Below are positions 25,111 through 35,200 of a stretch of DNA of 64,000 nt, piece by piece. A program made the position numbers and the translations under genes. Below the pieces are notes generated by a model that was not told the origin of the DNA, searched no databases, and was given only the letters and a program-made list of their open reading frames with translations. Source of the stretch: DASQHL01 sp963843685. GTDB lineage: Bacteria > Chloroflexota > Dehalococcoidia > DSTF01 > JACRBR01. The first letter of the stretch is position 1; each line of letters starts with the position of its first letter. Where the stretch lies: contig CAWJLO010000005.1 of NCBI GenBank assembly GCA_963843685.1, positions 1-64,000 on the forward strand, written 5' to 3'.

Positions 25111-26054
25111 ATGCGCGTCGTCTTCATGGGCTCGCCCGAATTCGCCCTTCCCTCGTTACGACAACTGATCGCCCACGGACACGACGTCGTCGGTGTGTTC
25201 ACGCAGCCCGACCGCCCGTCGCGGCCGCGGCCGCAAGCCCGCACCGCCTCCGGTGAAGATGCTGGCGCTTGAGCAAGGGCTGCCGGTGTTCCAGCCCGCC
25301 TCGGTCAGCAAGCCGGAGTCCGTCGAGCAGCTACGCCAGCTAGCGCCGGACGTCGGCGTCATCGCCGCATACGGGCAGATCCTGCGGCAGCGGGTGCTCG
25401 ACGTGCCGCCGCTGGGCGTGTTGAACGTCCACGCGTCGCTGCTGCCCCGCTGGCGGGGCGCTGCGCCGATCCCGGCGGCGATCCTGGCTGGCGACGCCGT
25501 CACCGGCGCCACCATCATGCAGGTGCGCCTCGCGCTCGACGCCGGCCCGATGCTGGCGCGCGTGGAGGTGCCCATCGGCGCCGACGACACGACCGCGACG
25601 CTGACGCCGCGCATCGCCGAGGCCGGCGCCGAGCTGCTCGCCGACGTGCTGCCGAAGTGGGCGGCCGGCCAGATCGTCGCGGAGGAGCAGGACTGACGCC
25701 CTCGCGACTTACGCGCCCCAGATCGAAAAGTCAGCGGCTCTCATCGACTGGGCGTCCGACACAACGGAGATCGTGTGCCGCAAGGTGCGCGCCTACGACC
25801 CGTGGCCGGTGGCGTATACGCTCGTCGACGGGCAGCCGCTGCGCGTCCTCGCGTGCGCGCATGCCTCGGAAGCCGGCGACGCGGCGCCGGGTACGGTCTT
25901 CCTTCGCGATGGAGCGCTGTGCGTCGCCACGGTCGGACGGGGCGGTGGCGATCTGACGCGGGTGCAGGGGCCAGGCGGCAAGCCGATGTCCGGCGCGGAG
26001 TACGCGCGCGGCCACGCCGCTGTCATCGGGCGGAAACTGGTCGGCGGGGGCTGA
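25111..26054 (+). CDS. fmt: Methionyl-tRNA formyltransferase, split by two +1 frameshifts
   Basis: The reading moves between three frames, with single extra bases near 25221 and 25694. Corrected, the product is about 313 residues, the normal size. N-terminal VVFMGSPEFALPSL, LNVHASLLPRWRGAAPI (formyl-folate binding and catalytic region), and GDAVTGATIMQV are seen, then the C-terminal tRNA-binding part with KVRAYDPWPVAYTLVDG. It formylates initiator Met-tRNA and would be essential or nearly so, which favours sequence error over gene loss. The ATG lies six bases after TATCCT (25099-25104), suggesting a leaderless message. Confidence 0.92.
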
Positions 26055-26366
26055 TGGCCGCGCTGCGGCGGCGAATGGGCGAACAGACATCGCGATCGAT
26101 AGACCTCGCGCGGCGAGAGTGCTAAACGGCGTTGTTTTCATCCTGCGGGCGTACGATCGCGCTCGTCGGCGCCTGTGCGTTGCCGGGGATGATTGACTGG
26201 TTACATCGTGGCGGATCGTGCTGCGACACTAACAGCGTGCCCGACGGATCTCCGAGCGATTGGTGTCACGGCGGACGGTGCTGGGCGACGCCCCATGGCG
26301 TCTGCTACGCTCCCCCCACGCTCGGGCGCGCCCTCTGTGGGTACAGAGCGTGAGAGGCGAAGTAGC
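26055..26366. other. Gap between fmt and lipoprotein gene
   Basis: I see no gene. A GAGAGG purine stretch near 26353 serves the GTG of the lipoprotein gene. A GAGTGCTAA near 26117 resembles half of a CIRCE operator but has no partner half. No RNA structure is assigned. Confidence 0.35.
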
Positions 26367-27101
26367 GTGGGATCGGGGAAGGTTCTCAAATCCGTGTCGC
26401 TGACGTCCGCGAGACTCTGCACCGTGGCGTTGGCGGCTCTTGCCCTGCCCCTGCTCGCGTCGTGCAACTCGTCGTCCGGCGGGGCGGGGACGGCGACGAG
26501 CGTCGCGATGGCCACGGCACCCGCGTCGGCCAGCGGTGACGCTGCGCTTGCCGAGACCATGCTGATGGTGAAGGACGACCTGCCGTTCGACTGGCACGCC
26601 GCTCCCCATCCCACCAATAACGATGAGGCGACCCTGTCAGCGGCCTGCGGCCGGACTTCGGCGCCGGGCATCACGGCGCGCGCCACGAGCGTCGAATACC
26701 TGTTCGACGGTCAGTCGCCCGGCATCATGGAGGTACTCAGCATGTTCGACTCTGAGGCCGACGCGCGAGCCAGTGTCGACGGAGCGACGGCGTTCATCGA
26801 CTGCGCGATCACCCAGATCAACGGCGGCGCCATCGATACCGCCGAACAGCGCTACTCCGGCGCCATGAGCAGCCCCGTCGCGGTCGCGAGTGGTGGCCAA
26901 GGATCAGCCGCGTTCGAGATCTCGGCGACGGTCTCGTTCACCTCGTCCAGCGGCCGGGCCACGGCGGCGTACACGTTCGTGTTCGGCTCAAAAGGGCGTG
27001 TGGAGTACGAGATCTTCGTGCGTGGGAGCGGCGAAGCGTTCGATCCGGACGAGCTCTCCGACTACGTGCAGACGGCCACGAGCCACATCTCGCTGCAGTA
27101 A
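26367..27101 (+). CDS. Secreted lipoprotein, unknown function
   Basis: About 244 residues. GTG at 26367 follows a GAGAGGCGAAG purine stretch. After a basic start (VGSGKVLKS) the hydrophobic core TVALAALALPLL leads to a lipobox (LLASC, Cys near 31), so it should be lipid-anchored on the cell surface. A Ser/Thr/Ala linker is followed by a mixed alpha/beta domain with two Cys (ACGRT and FIDCA) that might form a disulfide. The open frame extends upstream but that part has no coding look. Family not recognised. Confidence 0.72.
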   Translation: MGSGKVLKSVSLTSARLCTVALAALALPLLASCNSSSGGAGTATSVAMATAPASASGDAALAETMLMVKDDLPFDWHAAPHPTNNDEATLSAACGRTSAPGITARATSVEYLFDGQSPGIMEVLSMFDSEADARASVDGATAFIDCAITQINGGAIDTAEQRYSGAMSSPVAVASGGQGSAAFEISATVSFTSSSGRATAAYTFVFGSKGRVEYEIFVRGSGEAFDPDELSDYVQTATSHISLQ

Positions 27102-27122
27102 CGAGAGCTTGAGCCCGTTACG

Positions 27123-29016
27123 CTATCCCCCCGCGCGGGCGACGTCCGCCGGCGCCACGACCCGCAGCGGGATCGTGTCGGCGTAGCGGTCCTCGATCAC
27201 GATGTCGCCGTCCGCCACGTCGCGGCAGGCGTCGCAGCGGATGCACTTCGCGTCGTCGATCGACCAGGAGCCGGGGCCGCCGACGATGGCCTGCGTCGGG
27301 CAGATCTCGGCCGCGCCGGAGATGTGGTCGCGCTGGCTGACGACCCGGTATCGGATGAGGTCGGGGCAGACCTTCGCCGGGCAGCGGTGCTCCAGCGCGT
27401 GGGCGTCGTACTCCTCGCGGAAGAACTGCAGCGTGTTGTTGATCAGCACCGGCGAGAGCTGGCCGTGGAAGCAGTTGGAGTTCTGCATCGACGCCGCCAG
27501 CGACTTTATGTGGTCGACGTCGCTCGCTTCGCCCTGGCCGCGGGCCGCGCGGTTCAGGATCTCCAGCATGCGCTGGTTGCCGATGCGGCACGTCGTGCAG
27601 CGCGCGCAGGACTCGTCCTCGACGAACCACGACGTCATCACGTTGACGTCGACGACGCACGACGTGTCGTCCAGGAAGACGATGCCGCCGCCGCCCATGC
27701 CGGCGCCGAGCGGGCGGAACGGCTCCGGCTCCAGCGATATGTCGGCCGCGACGCTCGCCGGCAGCATGCCCGAGAGCGGGCCGCCCTGCTGCATGGCCTT
27801 CCACTGCCGCCCGCCCGCGATGCCGCCGACGGTCTTCAGCAGGTCCTGCACCTTCGTCCCGAACGGCACTTCGACGCATCCCGTCCGGGCGACCCTACCC
27901 GAAACGGTAAACATCTTCGTGCCCAGGTTCATGTCCGTGCCGACGGTGTTGTACTGGTCCCGGCCCACGCGCATGAGCGTCGTGACGCAGGCGTAGGTCT
28001 CCACGTTGTTGACGTTCGTCGGCTTCGCCAGCACGCCGCTCTGCGCCGGGAACGGCGGCTTGATGCGCGGCTGGCCGCGCTCGTCGTTCACCGACGAGAT
28101 GAGGCCCGTCTCGTCGCCGCAGACGTAGGCGCCGGCGCCGCGCACTACCTCCGCATCGAAGTTGACGCCGGTGCCGAGCGCGTTCTCGCCGAGGATCCCT
28201 CTCTCGCGGCATTGCTCGAGCGCGCGGTTGACGCGGTCGTTGGCCAGCGGGTACTCGTCGCGGAGGTAGATCCAGCCGTGCGTGGCGCCGCTGGCGTGCG
28301 CGCCGAGCAGCAGGCCCTCGATGAGCATGTGAGGGTCGCTCTCCATGACGACGCGGTTCACCCAGGCGCCCGGGTCGCCCTCGTCGGCGTTGCACACCAG
28401 GTACTTCGGCTCGGCGTTGGCGGTGCGCAGGAAGTCCCACTTGGTGCCGGTCGAGAAGAAGGAGCCGGAGTGGCCGCGCAGCGTCGAGCCCTTGACGAGG
28501 TCGATCAGCTCCAGCGGCGTCATCTTCGTTGCCTCGAAGAAGTGCGAGTAGCCGCCGCGTGCGATGTAGTGGTCGATGTTCTCCGGGTCGATGACGCCGC
28601 AGTTGTGCATGAGCCAGCGCGTCTGCCCCGCCATCCACTCGATGCTGTCGAGGGCAGGCACGCCGTCCGCGCTGACCGGAGACGGTGCCGATGGCGAACT
28701 CCGTCGCTACGCCCGCCAGCGCCGCCTTCGCGAACGCCTCAGCCTTGTCCGGCGTGACGTGGCCATAGAGGACCGACTGCCCACCCGGCTTCGTCACCTG
28801 CACGACGGGCTCGGCCCACGACATGCCGGTGTCGCCGGTCTGCATCACGTCGAAGCCGGCGCTCTCGCCGAGCTTGCGCAGCGCAGCCAGCGTCTCGTCG
28901 GCATGCGACGCGAGCGACGACGTGTTGATGGAGACGATGAACAGCGGCCGCGACGGCTGCTCGACGGCCTTCCAGGCGGCGTCGGCGGCTGCGCGCAGCT
29001 CCTCGTACGACGGCAT
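27123..29016 (-). CDS. NuoF/HydB-type NADH-binding flavoprotein, split by one +1 frameshift
   Basis: The frame changes near 28678; corrected it encodes about 630 residues. The first 115 are a thioredoxin-like region (SRPLFIVSINTSSLA). Then come the NuoF NADH/FMN-binding core (GRGGYSHF, CNADEGDPGAWVNR, GAGAYVCGDETGL), an SLBB domain, the [4Fe-4S] site CARCTTCRIGNQRMLE, and a C-terminal ferredoxin-like domain. That last domain keeps Cys for one [4Fe-4S] cluster (EICPTQ plus KCIRCDAC) but lacks the CxxCxxC of the other. The partner gene nuoE overlaps by one base; no nuoG or hydrogenase gene is adjacent. The electron partner is unknown. Confidence 0.9.
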
Positions 29017-29492
29017 CAGGCCTTCTCCTTCAGGTCGCGGGCGAAGCGGACGGTGTCCGCCGCCGTGAGGGGGCCGACGACCTTGCCGTCGAGCCAGACC
29101 TGCGGCGCGTGCTCGCACGTTCCGTTGCACTGCGCCAGGACCATGCCGACCTTATCGCCCTCGGTGTTCTGGCCCATGCCGATGCCGAGCTCCGCCTCGA
29201 GGATCTTGCGGACGTGCTCGCCGCCCTTGAGCCGGCAGGCAGGGCCGCTGCACCAGCCGATGAGCGTCTTCGGCGGCGGCGTCAGGCGGAACTCGCTGTA
29301 GAACGTGACAGCGCCGTAGACACGCGCCTCGCTGAGCCGCAGCTGCCGCGCGACGACGGACATCGACATCTTCGGGATGTAGCCGTAGCGGTGCTGGACG
29401 CGGTGGAGCGCGGCGAGCAGGTCGCCGTCACCGGGCTTGAGGTCGCGGATCAGGTGCTGGATCTCGAGCGTGGCTTCGTTGTCGAGAGGCAT
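29016..29492 (-). CDS. NuoE-type 2Fe-2S thioredoxin-like subunit
   Basis: 158 residues. An N-terminal helical domain (LHRVQHRYGYIPKMSM, VYGAVTFYSEF) leads to the thioredoxin-like [2Fe-2S] domain with CSGPAC (Cx4C) and, further on, QCNGTCEHAP (Cx3C). It carries electrons between NADH-linked flavoprotein NuoF and a further partner. The ATG at 29492 follows an AGGAGCG ribosome site. Its stop overlaps the nuoF start by one base. A possible -10 (TATAGT, 29526-29531) gives the pair its own promoter within the tail of the upstream FAD oxidoreductase reading frame. Confidence 0.92.
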   Translation of the reverse strand: MPLDNEATLEIQHLIRDLKPGDGDLLAALHRVQHRYGYIPKMSMSVVARQLRLSEARVYGAVTFYSEFRLTPPPKTLIGWCSGPACRLKGGEHVRKILEAELGIGMGQNTEGDKVGMVLAQCNGTCEHAPQVWLDGKVVGPLTAADTVRFARDLKEKA

Positions 29493-30931
29493 GCCGGCGG
29501 GCGCTCCTGATTGTGCGCCGCATTCACTATAGGGGAGGGTGGGTGGTTCGGGACAACGAGCGCGTGCCGGACGCTGCCATGCCCTGGTGCAGGCCGTAGC
29601 CCCCACGCTTCGCCGTGTACATCCGTCGAACCAACCATCTTCGCGCCGACGTCGTCGCCCATCTTGATGCTGTAGTTCTGCCGCGGTCCTCCGGGTAAAG
29701 ATCTTGCGTCATCGTCTCGAGGGATAGAGGCCCTGCGACGCGGCGTGCGGTGGTCGGGCTTGTCGGCGCTGTAGCCGGTCTTGATGATGGGCTGCGCGAA
29801 CGGCGCCGCGAACAGCCACCGCCGCGTGATCCAGTCGGGCGAGAACGCGGGGTTGATCTTCTTCAGCGCCGGCTCGTACAGCGCCCACAGCTCGTCCTCG
29901 GACATCGAGAGGTACGGGTGGTCCTGGCTCAGGTAGTTGGAGATGTAGAGGATGTGCTCCCCGCCGTAGTTCTCCGGGCCGACGAAGTTCGTGTGCTCGA
30001 TCACGGCCAGGAACGGCATGCTGCGGTCGCCGATGTTCATCCAGTAGATGGGCGAGAGCGAGCGCTTCATCGTCAGCACCATGCACAGCGCCGCCTGCCA
30101 CCCCACCGCCCCGAGCTGCCGCTCGTACTCCGGCGTCAGCGGCGGCGCCATCTTCTTGAACAGCAGCGACGGGATCGCCGCCACCACAGCGTCGGCCGCG
30201 ACCTCCGTGCCGTCCGCCAGCACGATGCCGGTCGCGCGGTTGTCCTTGGCCGTGATCCGCTGCACCGGCGATGACGTGCGCACGTCGACGCCGCCGGCCC
30301 GCAGGCGTCGCTCCATCTCGTCGATGTACACCGCGAAGGAGCCCATCAGGTAGCCCAGCTCCTCCTTCTGCGACACCCCCTGCCGCGACTGGAAGCGCAG
30401 GTGGATCTTGCTCCACAGCCACGCCATCGCGACCTGGTCGTAGGCGTCGCCGTACTTCCCGTGGAGCATGACGCCCCAGAACTTGTCGAACACCGCCTTG
30501 GAGACGTTCTTCTCGATCCAGTCCTTCGCCGTGATGCGCTCGAACTCCGCCCAGTCGTCGCGCCGGCGCAACCGCAGCCCCATCAGGCCGAGGCGGATGC
30601 GGTCCAGCGGCGGCAGCGGGGCGAACTTCAGCAGGTCGAAGGGCGTTACCAGCGGGTAGAGCTTGCCGTCCGTGAACCAGCCGACCTTCGACTCGATCCA
30701 CTTCAGGTCGCCGCCGTAGCCCAGCTCCTTGATCAGATCGATGATCGTCGTGTCGGTGGAGAACAGGTGGTGGTAGTACGACTCGAGCTTCGTGCCGCCG
30801 ACCTCGAAGGTGCGGACGAGGCCGCCGAGCTGGTCGCTCGCCTCGTACAGCGCGACCTCGTGGCCGCCCTGCATCAGGCGGTAGGCCGTGGTCATGCCGG
30901 CGACGCCGCCGCCGATGACGACGACCTTCAC
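29450..30931 (-). CDS. FAD-dependent amine oxidase-type oxidoreductase, C-terminus doubtful
   Basis: 493 codons as read. The N-terminal FAD-binding Rossmann motif is VVVIGGGVAGMTTAYRL, then LGGLVRTFEVGG. The fold resembles protoporphyrinogen oxidase/phytoene desaturase-like flavoproteins that act on isoprenoids or sugars, with no substrate identified. Near 29735 the conserved closing segment shifts frame and near 29685 returns (NYSIKMGDDVG), so a compensating insertion and deletion spoil about 17 residues. The last 60 residues are Pro-rich, unlike the family, and overlap nuoE, so the true stop may be earlier. The GTG start overlaps the YbhN-like gene stop. Confidence 0.78.
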   Translation of the reverse strand: MKVVVIGGGVAGMTTAYRLMQGGHEVALYEASDQLGGLVRTFEVGGTKLESYYHHLFSTDTTIIDLIKELGYGGDLKWIESKVGWFTDGKLYPLVTPFDLLKFAPLPPLDRIRLGLMGLRLRRRDDWAEFERITAKDWIEKNVSKAVFDKFWGVMLHGKYGDAYDQVAMAWLWSKIHLRFQSRQGVSQKEELGYLMGSFAVYIDEMERRLRAGGVDVRTSSPVQRITAKDNRATGIVLADGTEVAADAVVAAIPSLLFKKMAPPLTPEYERQLGAVGWQAALCMVLTMKRSLSPIYWMNIGDRSMPFLAVIEHTNFVGPENYGGEHILYISNYLSQDHPYLSMSEDELWALYEPALKKINPAFSPDWITRRWLFAAPFAQPIIKTGYSADKPDHRTPRRRASIPRDDDARSLPGGPRQNYSIKMGDDVGAKMVGSTDVHGEAWGLRPAPGHGSVRHALVVPNHPPSPIVNAAHNQERPPACLSTTKPRSRSST

Positions 30932-32061
30932 TTCCGGCCCGACCCCTCGACCGCGGGGCGGCCCGGACGCGCGACCGCCGGCACCGTCTCCTCGAGGTCC
31001 TCGACGAGCGCCTCGGCCTCCGCTTCCGCCTCAACCCGCGCGGTGCCCTGCAGCATCTCGCCGAAGCTGAGGTCCATCGACCACATCAGAATGAGGCCGG
31101 CGGCGACGACGGGCAGCAGCAGGATGGCGTGCAGGCCGATGGCGTACGCGGCGGCGTCCTGCTGCAGCGTGCCCGCGCCGGCCGCGCCGAAGGCGATGAT
31201 CGTCTTCGACACCACCAGCTCGAACGCGCCGACGCCGCCCTGCGTGGCGACGATGGCGATGGCGAGGTTGGCGGCGGCCGTGATCAGCAGGAAGACGGTG
31301 AAGCTCTCGTGGATGCCGAACGCCCGCGCGACGATGAAGTACACCGTCGCTTCCAGCGACCAGGAGATGAGCGACGTCAGCCACGCGAAGAACAGGTCGA
31401 CGGGGCTGCGCAGCGCGTGCAGGCCGTCGAAGAACGAGTGCAGGATGCCCTCCACCTTCGGCTTGACCCGCGCCGGCGCAAACCGGTGCACCAGCCGGTG
31501 GAGCAGCCGCCGGCCGCTGTCCGAGAGCGCGAGGTAGAACAGGATGCCGAGCGCGATGCCGAACAGCACAGCCATGACGATGCCCAGCCCCACGAAGTTC
31601 AGGTCGTGCCCGAACACCTTGAAGCTCGCCTGGTCGCCGACGATGGCGGCGCAGATGAACATCATCGGGATCAGCGTCACGCCGTCGAACAGCCGGTCCA
31701 CGGCGATCGTGCCCAGGGACGTCGTCTTGCTGATGCGTTCGCGCTGGCCGAGCACGTAGGCCCGCGCCAGCTCGCCCGCGCGGGCGGGGAGGACGTTGTT
31801 CGCCATCAGGCCGACGAGGACGACGGGATAGAGGCGGAGCGCGCTGACCTTCTTCACGGGACGCAGCAGGTACTGCCAGCGGACGGTGCGGACGAAGAGG
31901 CCCAGGAAGTAGATCGGCAGCGCCAGCAGGGCCAGCTTCCAGTCGGCGTTCTCGAAGGCCCGCTTCATGTCCGGGAACTTGTCCCAGTTGCGCCACACAA
32001 ACCAGCCCAGCAGGAGCCCGGTGACGACCATGCCAATCCAGAAACCGCGGCTCTTGAGCAA
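30928..32061 (-). CDS. YbhN/AglD-like integral membrane protein (LPG synthase TM family)
   Basis: About 377 residues with seven to eight hydrophobic helices and the family features WQYLLRP, ANNVLPARAGELARAYVL (about residues 90-110) and a later TQGGVGAFELVV. The family includes the transmembrane part of lysylphosphatidylglycerol synthase and AglD of archaea, implicated in lipid or glycan transfer. The C-terminal tail is acidic and charged. The TTG start at 32061 is chosen because a consensus promoter lies at 32137-32166, which excludes the longer frame. It precedes the FAD enzyme gene with a GTGA overlap and follows the Agl23/DUF2298 genes. Confidence 0.82.
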   Translation of the reverse strand: MLKSRGFWIGMVVTGLLLGWFVWRNWDKFPDMKRAFENADWKLALLALPIYFLGLFVRTVRWQYLLRPVKKVSALRLYPVVLVGLMANNVLPARAGELARAYVLGQRERISKTTSLGTIAVDRLFDGVTLIPMMFICAAIVGDQASFKVFGHDLNFVGLGIVMAVLFGIALGILFYLALSDSGRRLLHRLVHRFAPARVKPKVEGILHSFFDGLHALRSPVDLFFAWLTSLISWSLEATVYFIVARAFGIHESFTVFLLITAAANLAIAIVATQGGVGAFELVVSKTIIAFGAAGAGTLQQDAAAYAIGLHAILLLPVVAAGLILMWSMDLSFGEMLQGTARVEAEAEAEALVEDLEETVPAVARPGRPAVEGSGRK

Positions 32062-32136
32062 GGTGGGAGTCTCCAGTGGGGGAATACGGGCCGGCCGGAG
32101 GGCGCTCGCTGTTATGTTCGGCCGCCGGACCCGCGC

Positions 32137-32166
32137 ATTATAGAGTCCGCGCCGGGGCCGCCTCAA
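32137..32166 (-). promoter_or_regulatory. Sigma-70-type promoter for YbhN-like gene
   Basis: On the minus strand: TTGAGG (32166-32161), an 18-base spacer, and a perfect TATAAT (32142-32137). Transcription would begin near 32130, about 70 bases before the proposed TTG start. Confidence 0.8.
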
Positions 32167-32176
32167 TGAAGCTGTG

Positions 32177-32208
32177 GCGCCCGAAGATCAAACGATCCTC
32201 GGGCGCCC
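32177..32208 (-). terminator. Hairpin terminator after Agl23-NHL gene
   Basis: A 14-bp stem with one G-U pair (32208-32195 with 32190-32177) and a GTTT loop, starting a few bases after the stop codon. A strong T-tract is absent, so efficiency is uncertain. Confidence 0.6.
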
Positions 32209-32213
32209 TTATG

Positions 32214-35200
32214 TCACTTTATGATGTCGCTCAGCGGGATCTTCCGCACCACGTTCCCCGCCGAGTCCGCCACCAGCACGGACGTGCCGTCCGTCGCGAT
32301 GCCCACCGGCCGCTCCAGCGGCGACTGGCCCTCGCGCGGCAGCGCGTACGAGGCGACCTGCTTCCCCGCCTGGTCGAACACCAGCACGTTGCCATCGGAC
32401 GACGAGGTGCAGCCGACGCTGCCGCACGGGTTGGGGTCCGTGACCAGGAGCCGCCCGTCGGGCAGGAGCGCGAGGTACGGCCGGTCCGTCACGTTAAAGC
32501 TTCCCCATGACGGGACAGGGATCTCGCTCTTCTGGTTGAAGTCCTTGTCGAGCACGAGGATGCGCTGGTGCCAGAAGTCGGCGATGTAGATGTCGCCGTT
32601 CGGCGCCACCGCCAGGCCCGTCGGCTCCTTGAGCTTCAGCGTCGCCGCCGCGTCTTCGTCCTTCCCGCCGATCTGCCGCACGTAATCGCCGTCCGGCGTG
32701 TACTCGACGATGCGGTCGTTGCCCGTGTCGGCGATCAGGATGTTCCCGGACGGCTCCACGACGATCTTGCGCGGGCCGTAGAGCTTCATCGGATCCCCGC
32801 CGGCGTCGACCTGGCCGCCGCTGCCCCAGCTCGTGACCTTCTTCAGGTCCTTGTCGAGCTTCACGATCGTGTGGTTCCACGTGTCGGCGACGTAGACCGT
32901 GCCGTCCGGCGCGACGGCCATCGACCACGGCTGGTTGAGCTGCACGTCCGAGCCGAAGCCGCCGGCCGCGGCGATGAACTTGCCGTCGGCGTCGTACTTC
33001 TCGATGCGGCTGTTGCTGGTCGCGCTGTCGGCGACGTAGATGTTGCCCTGCGCGTCGAACGCGACGTCAGCCGGCGCGCTGAGCTGGCCCAGCGCCGTGC
33101 CCGTGCCGCCGATGACGATCTGATCGCCTTCGGTGTGGACCGTCGGCCCAACGGGTTGCGTGGGCACGCCAGTGAAGTCGGACGGGAAGAATGCGACGGC
33201 ATCGGAGTCGCCGACCGGCGCCGGCAGCGTGCGGCGCACCCAGAAGTCGAGCCAGTACTTCACCTCGCCGGAGAAGAGATCGCTGAAGAAGTTCTGCGAC
33301 GAGTACATACCGTCCGCGCCGCGGTACTCCTCCGGGAACCAGCGCCGGTGGTGATACGGGATCGGCTGGCCGTAGCCGCTGCCGACCTGGACGTTCGGCG
33401 CGTCGTCTTTGCTCGCGAGCACGACGGAGCCCGGTGGAGGCGTGTACGCCGACGACATCGACGGGTAGTTGACGGCCTTGTAGTTCCGCAGGTACCACGC
33501 CCACGGCCACGTGTACCCGTCGATCGGGTCCACCTCAATCGGCAGGTTCTTGCCCTGGCCGGACTGCTTGGCGTACTGGTCGATGCGGTCCATGAGCGCC
33601 GGGATGTCGCCGGAGGTCTGCGTGTAGACCAGCAGCTCATCCGGCACCTCGCCGTGGTCCTGGGTCGTGAGCACGCTGTCGAGATACGTCGTGTTGTCCG
33701 GATGGCCCCACGAGGCGAGGATGCCCGCGCGCAGCGTGAAGACGCCGGCGGCGGCGATGAATCCCACCAGTGCCACCTGCCACGCCGTACGTCTGCTGTA
33801 CCCGCGGTACGACCAGTACACGGCGACGAACGCGACCAACACCAGGATCCAGCCGCCGATCGACGCAGGCGAGCGCCAGCCGATGATGACGAACACCAGG
33901 ATCGCGAGCGCTGAGGCGACGGCCGCGTACATGTACGGCGCGAAGCGCTCGATCTTCGGGATGTCATCTCGCAGGTCCGTGCGCTGGAGGAAGTCGCCGA
34001 CGAACTTGCCGGCGAGCACCGCCAGCGGCAGCGCGATGTGCACGTTCAGCCACGGCATCTTCTCGCCGGCGACCGTCAGCGCGAACGCCGTGATCACGGC
34101 CCAGTACATCAGGAAGCGCGTCAGGCGGTCCATCGGGAACGCCAGCACGGCCACGACGACGAGCATGAACGGCAGCACGATGTGCAGCAGCGAGACCTTC
34201 TGGAACTGCGGGCCCGATGGCAGCAGCAGCAGCGCGATGATGGCGACGAAGATCGCCGCGACGTAGAGCGCGTACTGCAGCTTGCCGCGGATCGCGTAGT
34301 AGCAGGCCGCGATGATCGAGAGGATCAGCGGCAGGAACTCGTACACGGGGATGGTGATGAAGTAGTAGTAGTCGGGCTGGTTGCCGCGGCGCACGTCCTG
34401 CTGGCTGATCCAGTAGTCCATCGAGCCCCAGATGCCCGAGAAGAAGCCCGCGGGGTTAGAGAAGAACGTCGTGTAGAGGAGGACGAACGGGATCCAGAAG
34501 CAGGCGGCGGCGATGAGCCAGACCTTCGGCTTCCACAGCATGCCCAGCGACACCGAGACGGCGATCAGCGACCAGATCATCACCATCGCCACGCCGAACT
34601 CCTGCGTGGCGATGTGCGAATCGCTGTTGTCGCCGGCGCGGTTGCGCCACTCCTTGCCGAAGAACGGCAAGAACTGGACGCCCGCCGCGTACTGCGGCAG
34701 CGCCAGCGTCCCCATCACGATCACCAGGTTCGCTTCTGGAGGCAGCTCCTCCAGGTCGTAGCGCTCTCGCCACTTCTGGAGCCACGGCCAGCCTATGGCG
34801 ATCGCCCAGGCGATGAACGAGAGGCCGATGATGAGCGCCGCATACTGCGCCGTCGACATGTTCTCCGACTTCGCGCGGATGCGGTCCGCCAGGTGCGTCG
34901 CGAACATGAAGTCCATGAACAGGATGAAGGCGCCGACGGTCATGAACGTCGTCTCCTTCGTGCAGAAGGAGCCGGCCATGAATCCCGCCGTCAGGTAGAG
35001 GTAGCGGTCCTTCTGCGTGGCGATGTACCGCCACATGAAGATGACGATCCCGAACGTCCAGAACGCGGTGTAGATGTCCTCGCGCGTGAAGCGGCTGTAG
35101 TACATCAGCGTCGGCGAGATGGCGATGAAGGCCGCGGCCGCCAGCGCGCCGACTGTGCCGAGCTGTCTCCGGAACAGCCACGGCATGAAGACCAGGGCCG

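Noticed and set aside
26117..26125. GAGTGCTAA, half of a CIRCE heat-shock operator
   Set aside because: The matching TTAGCACTC half at the required spacing is missing, and the next gene is a lipoprotein, not a chaperone.
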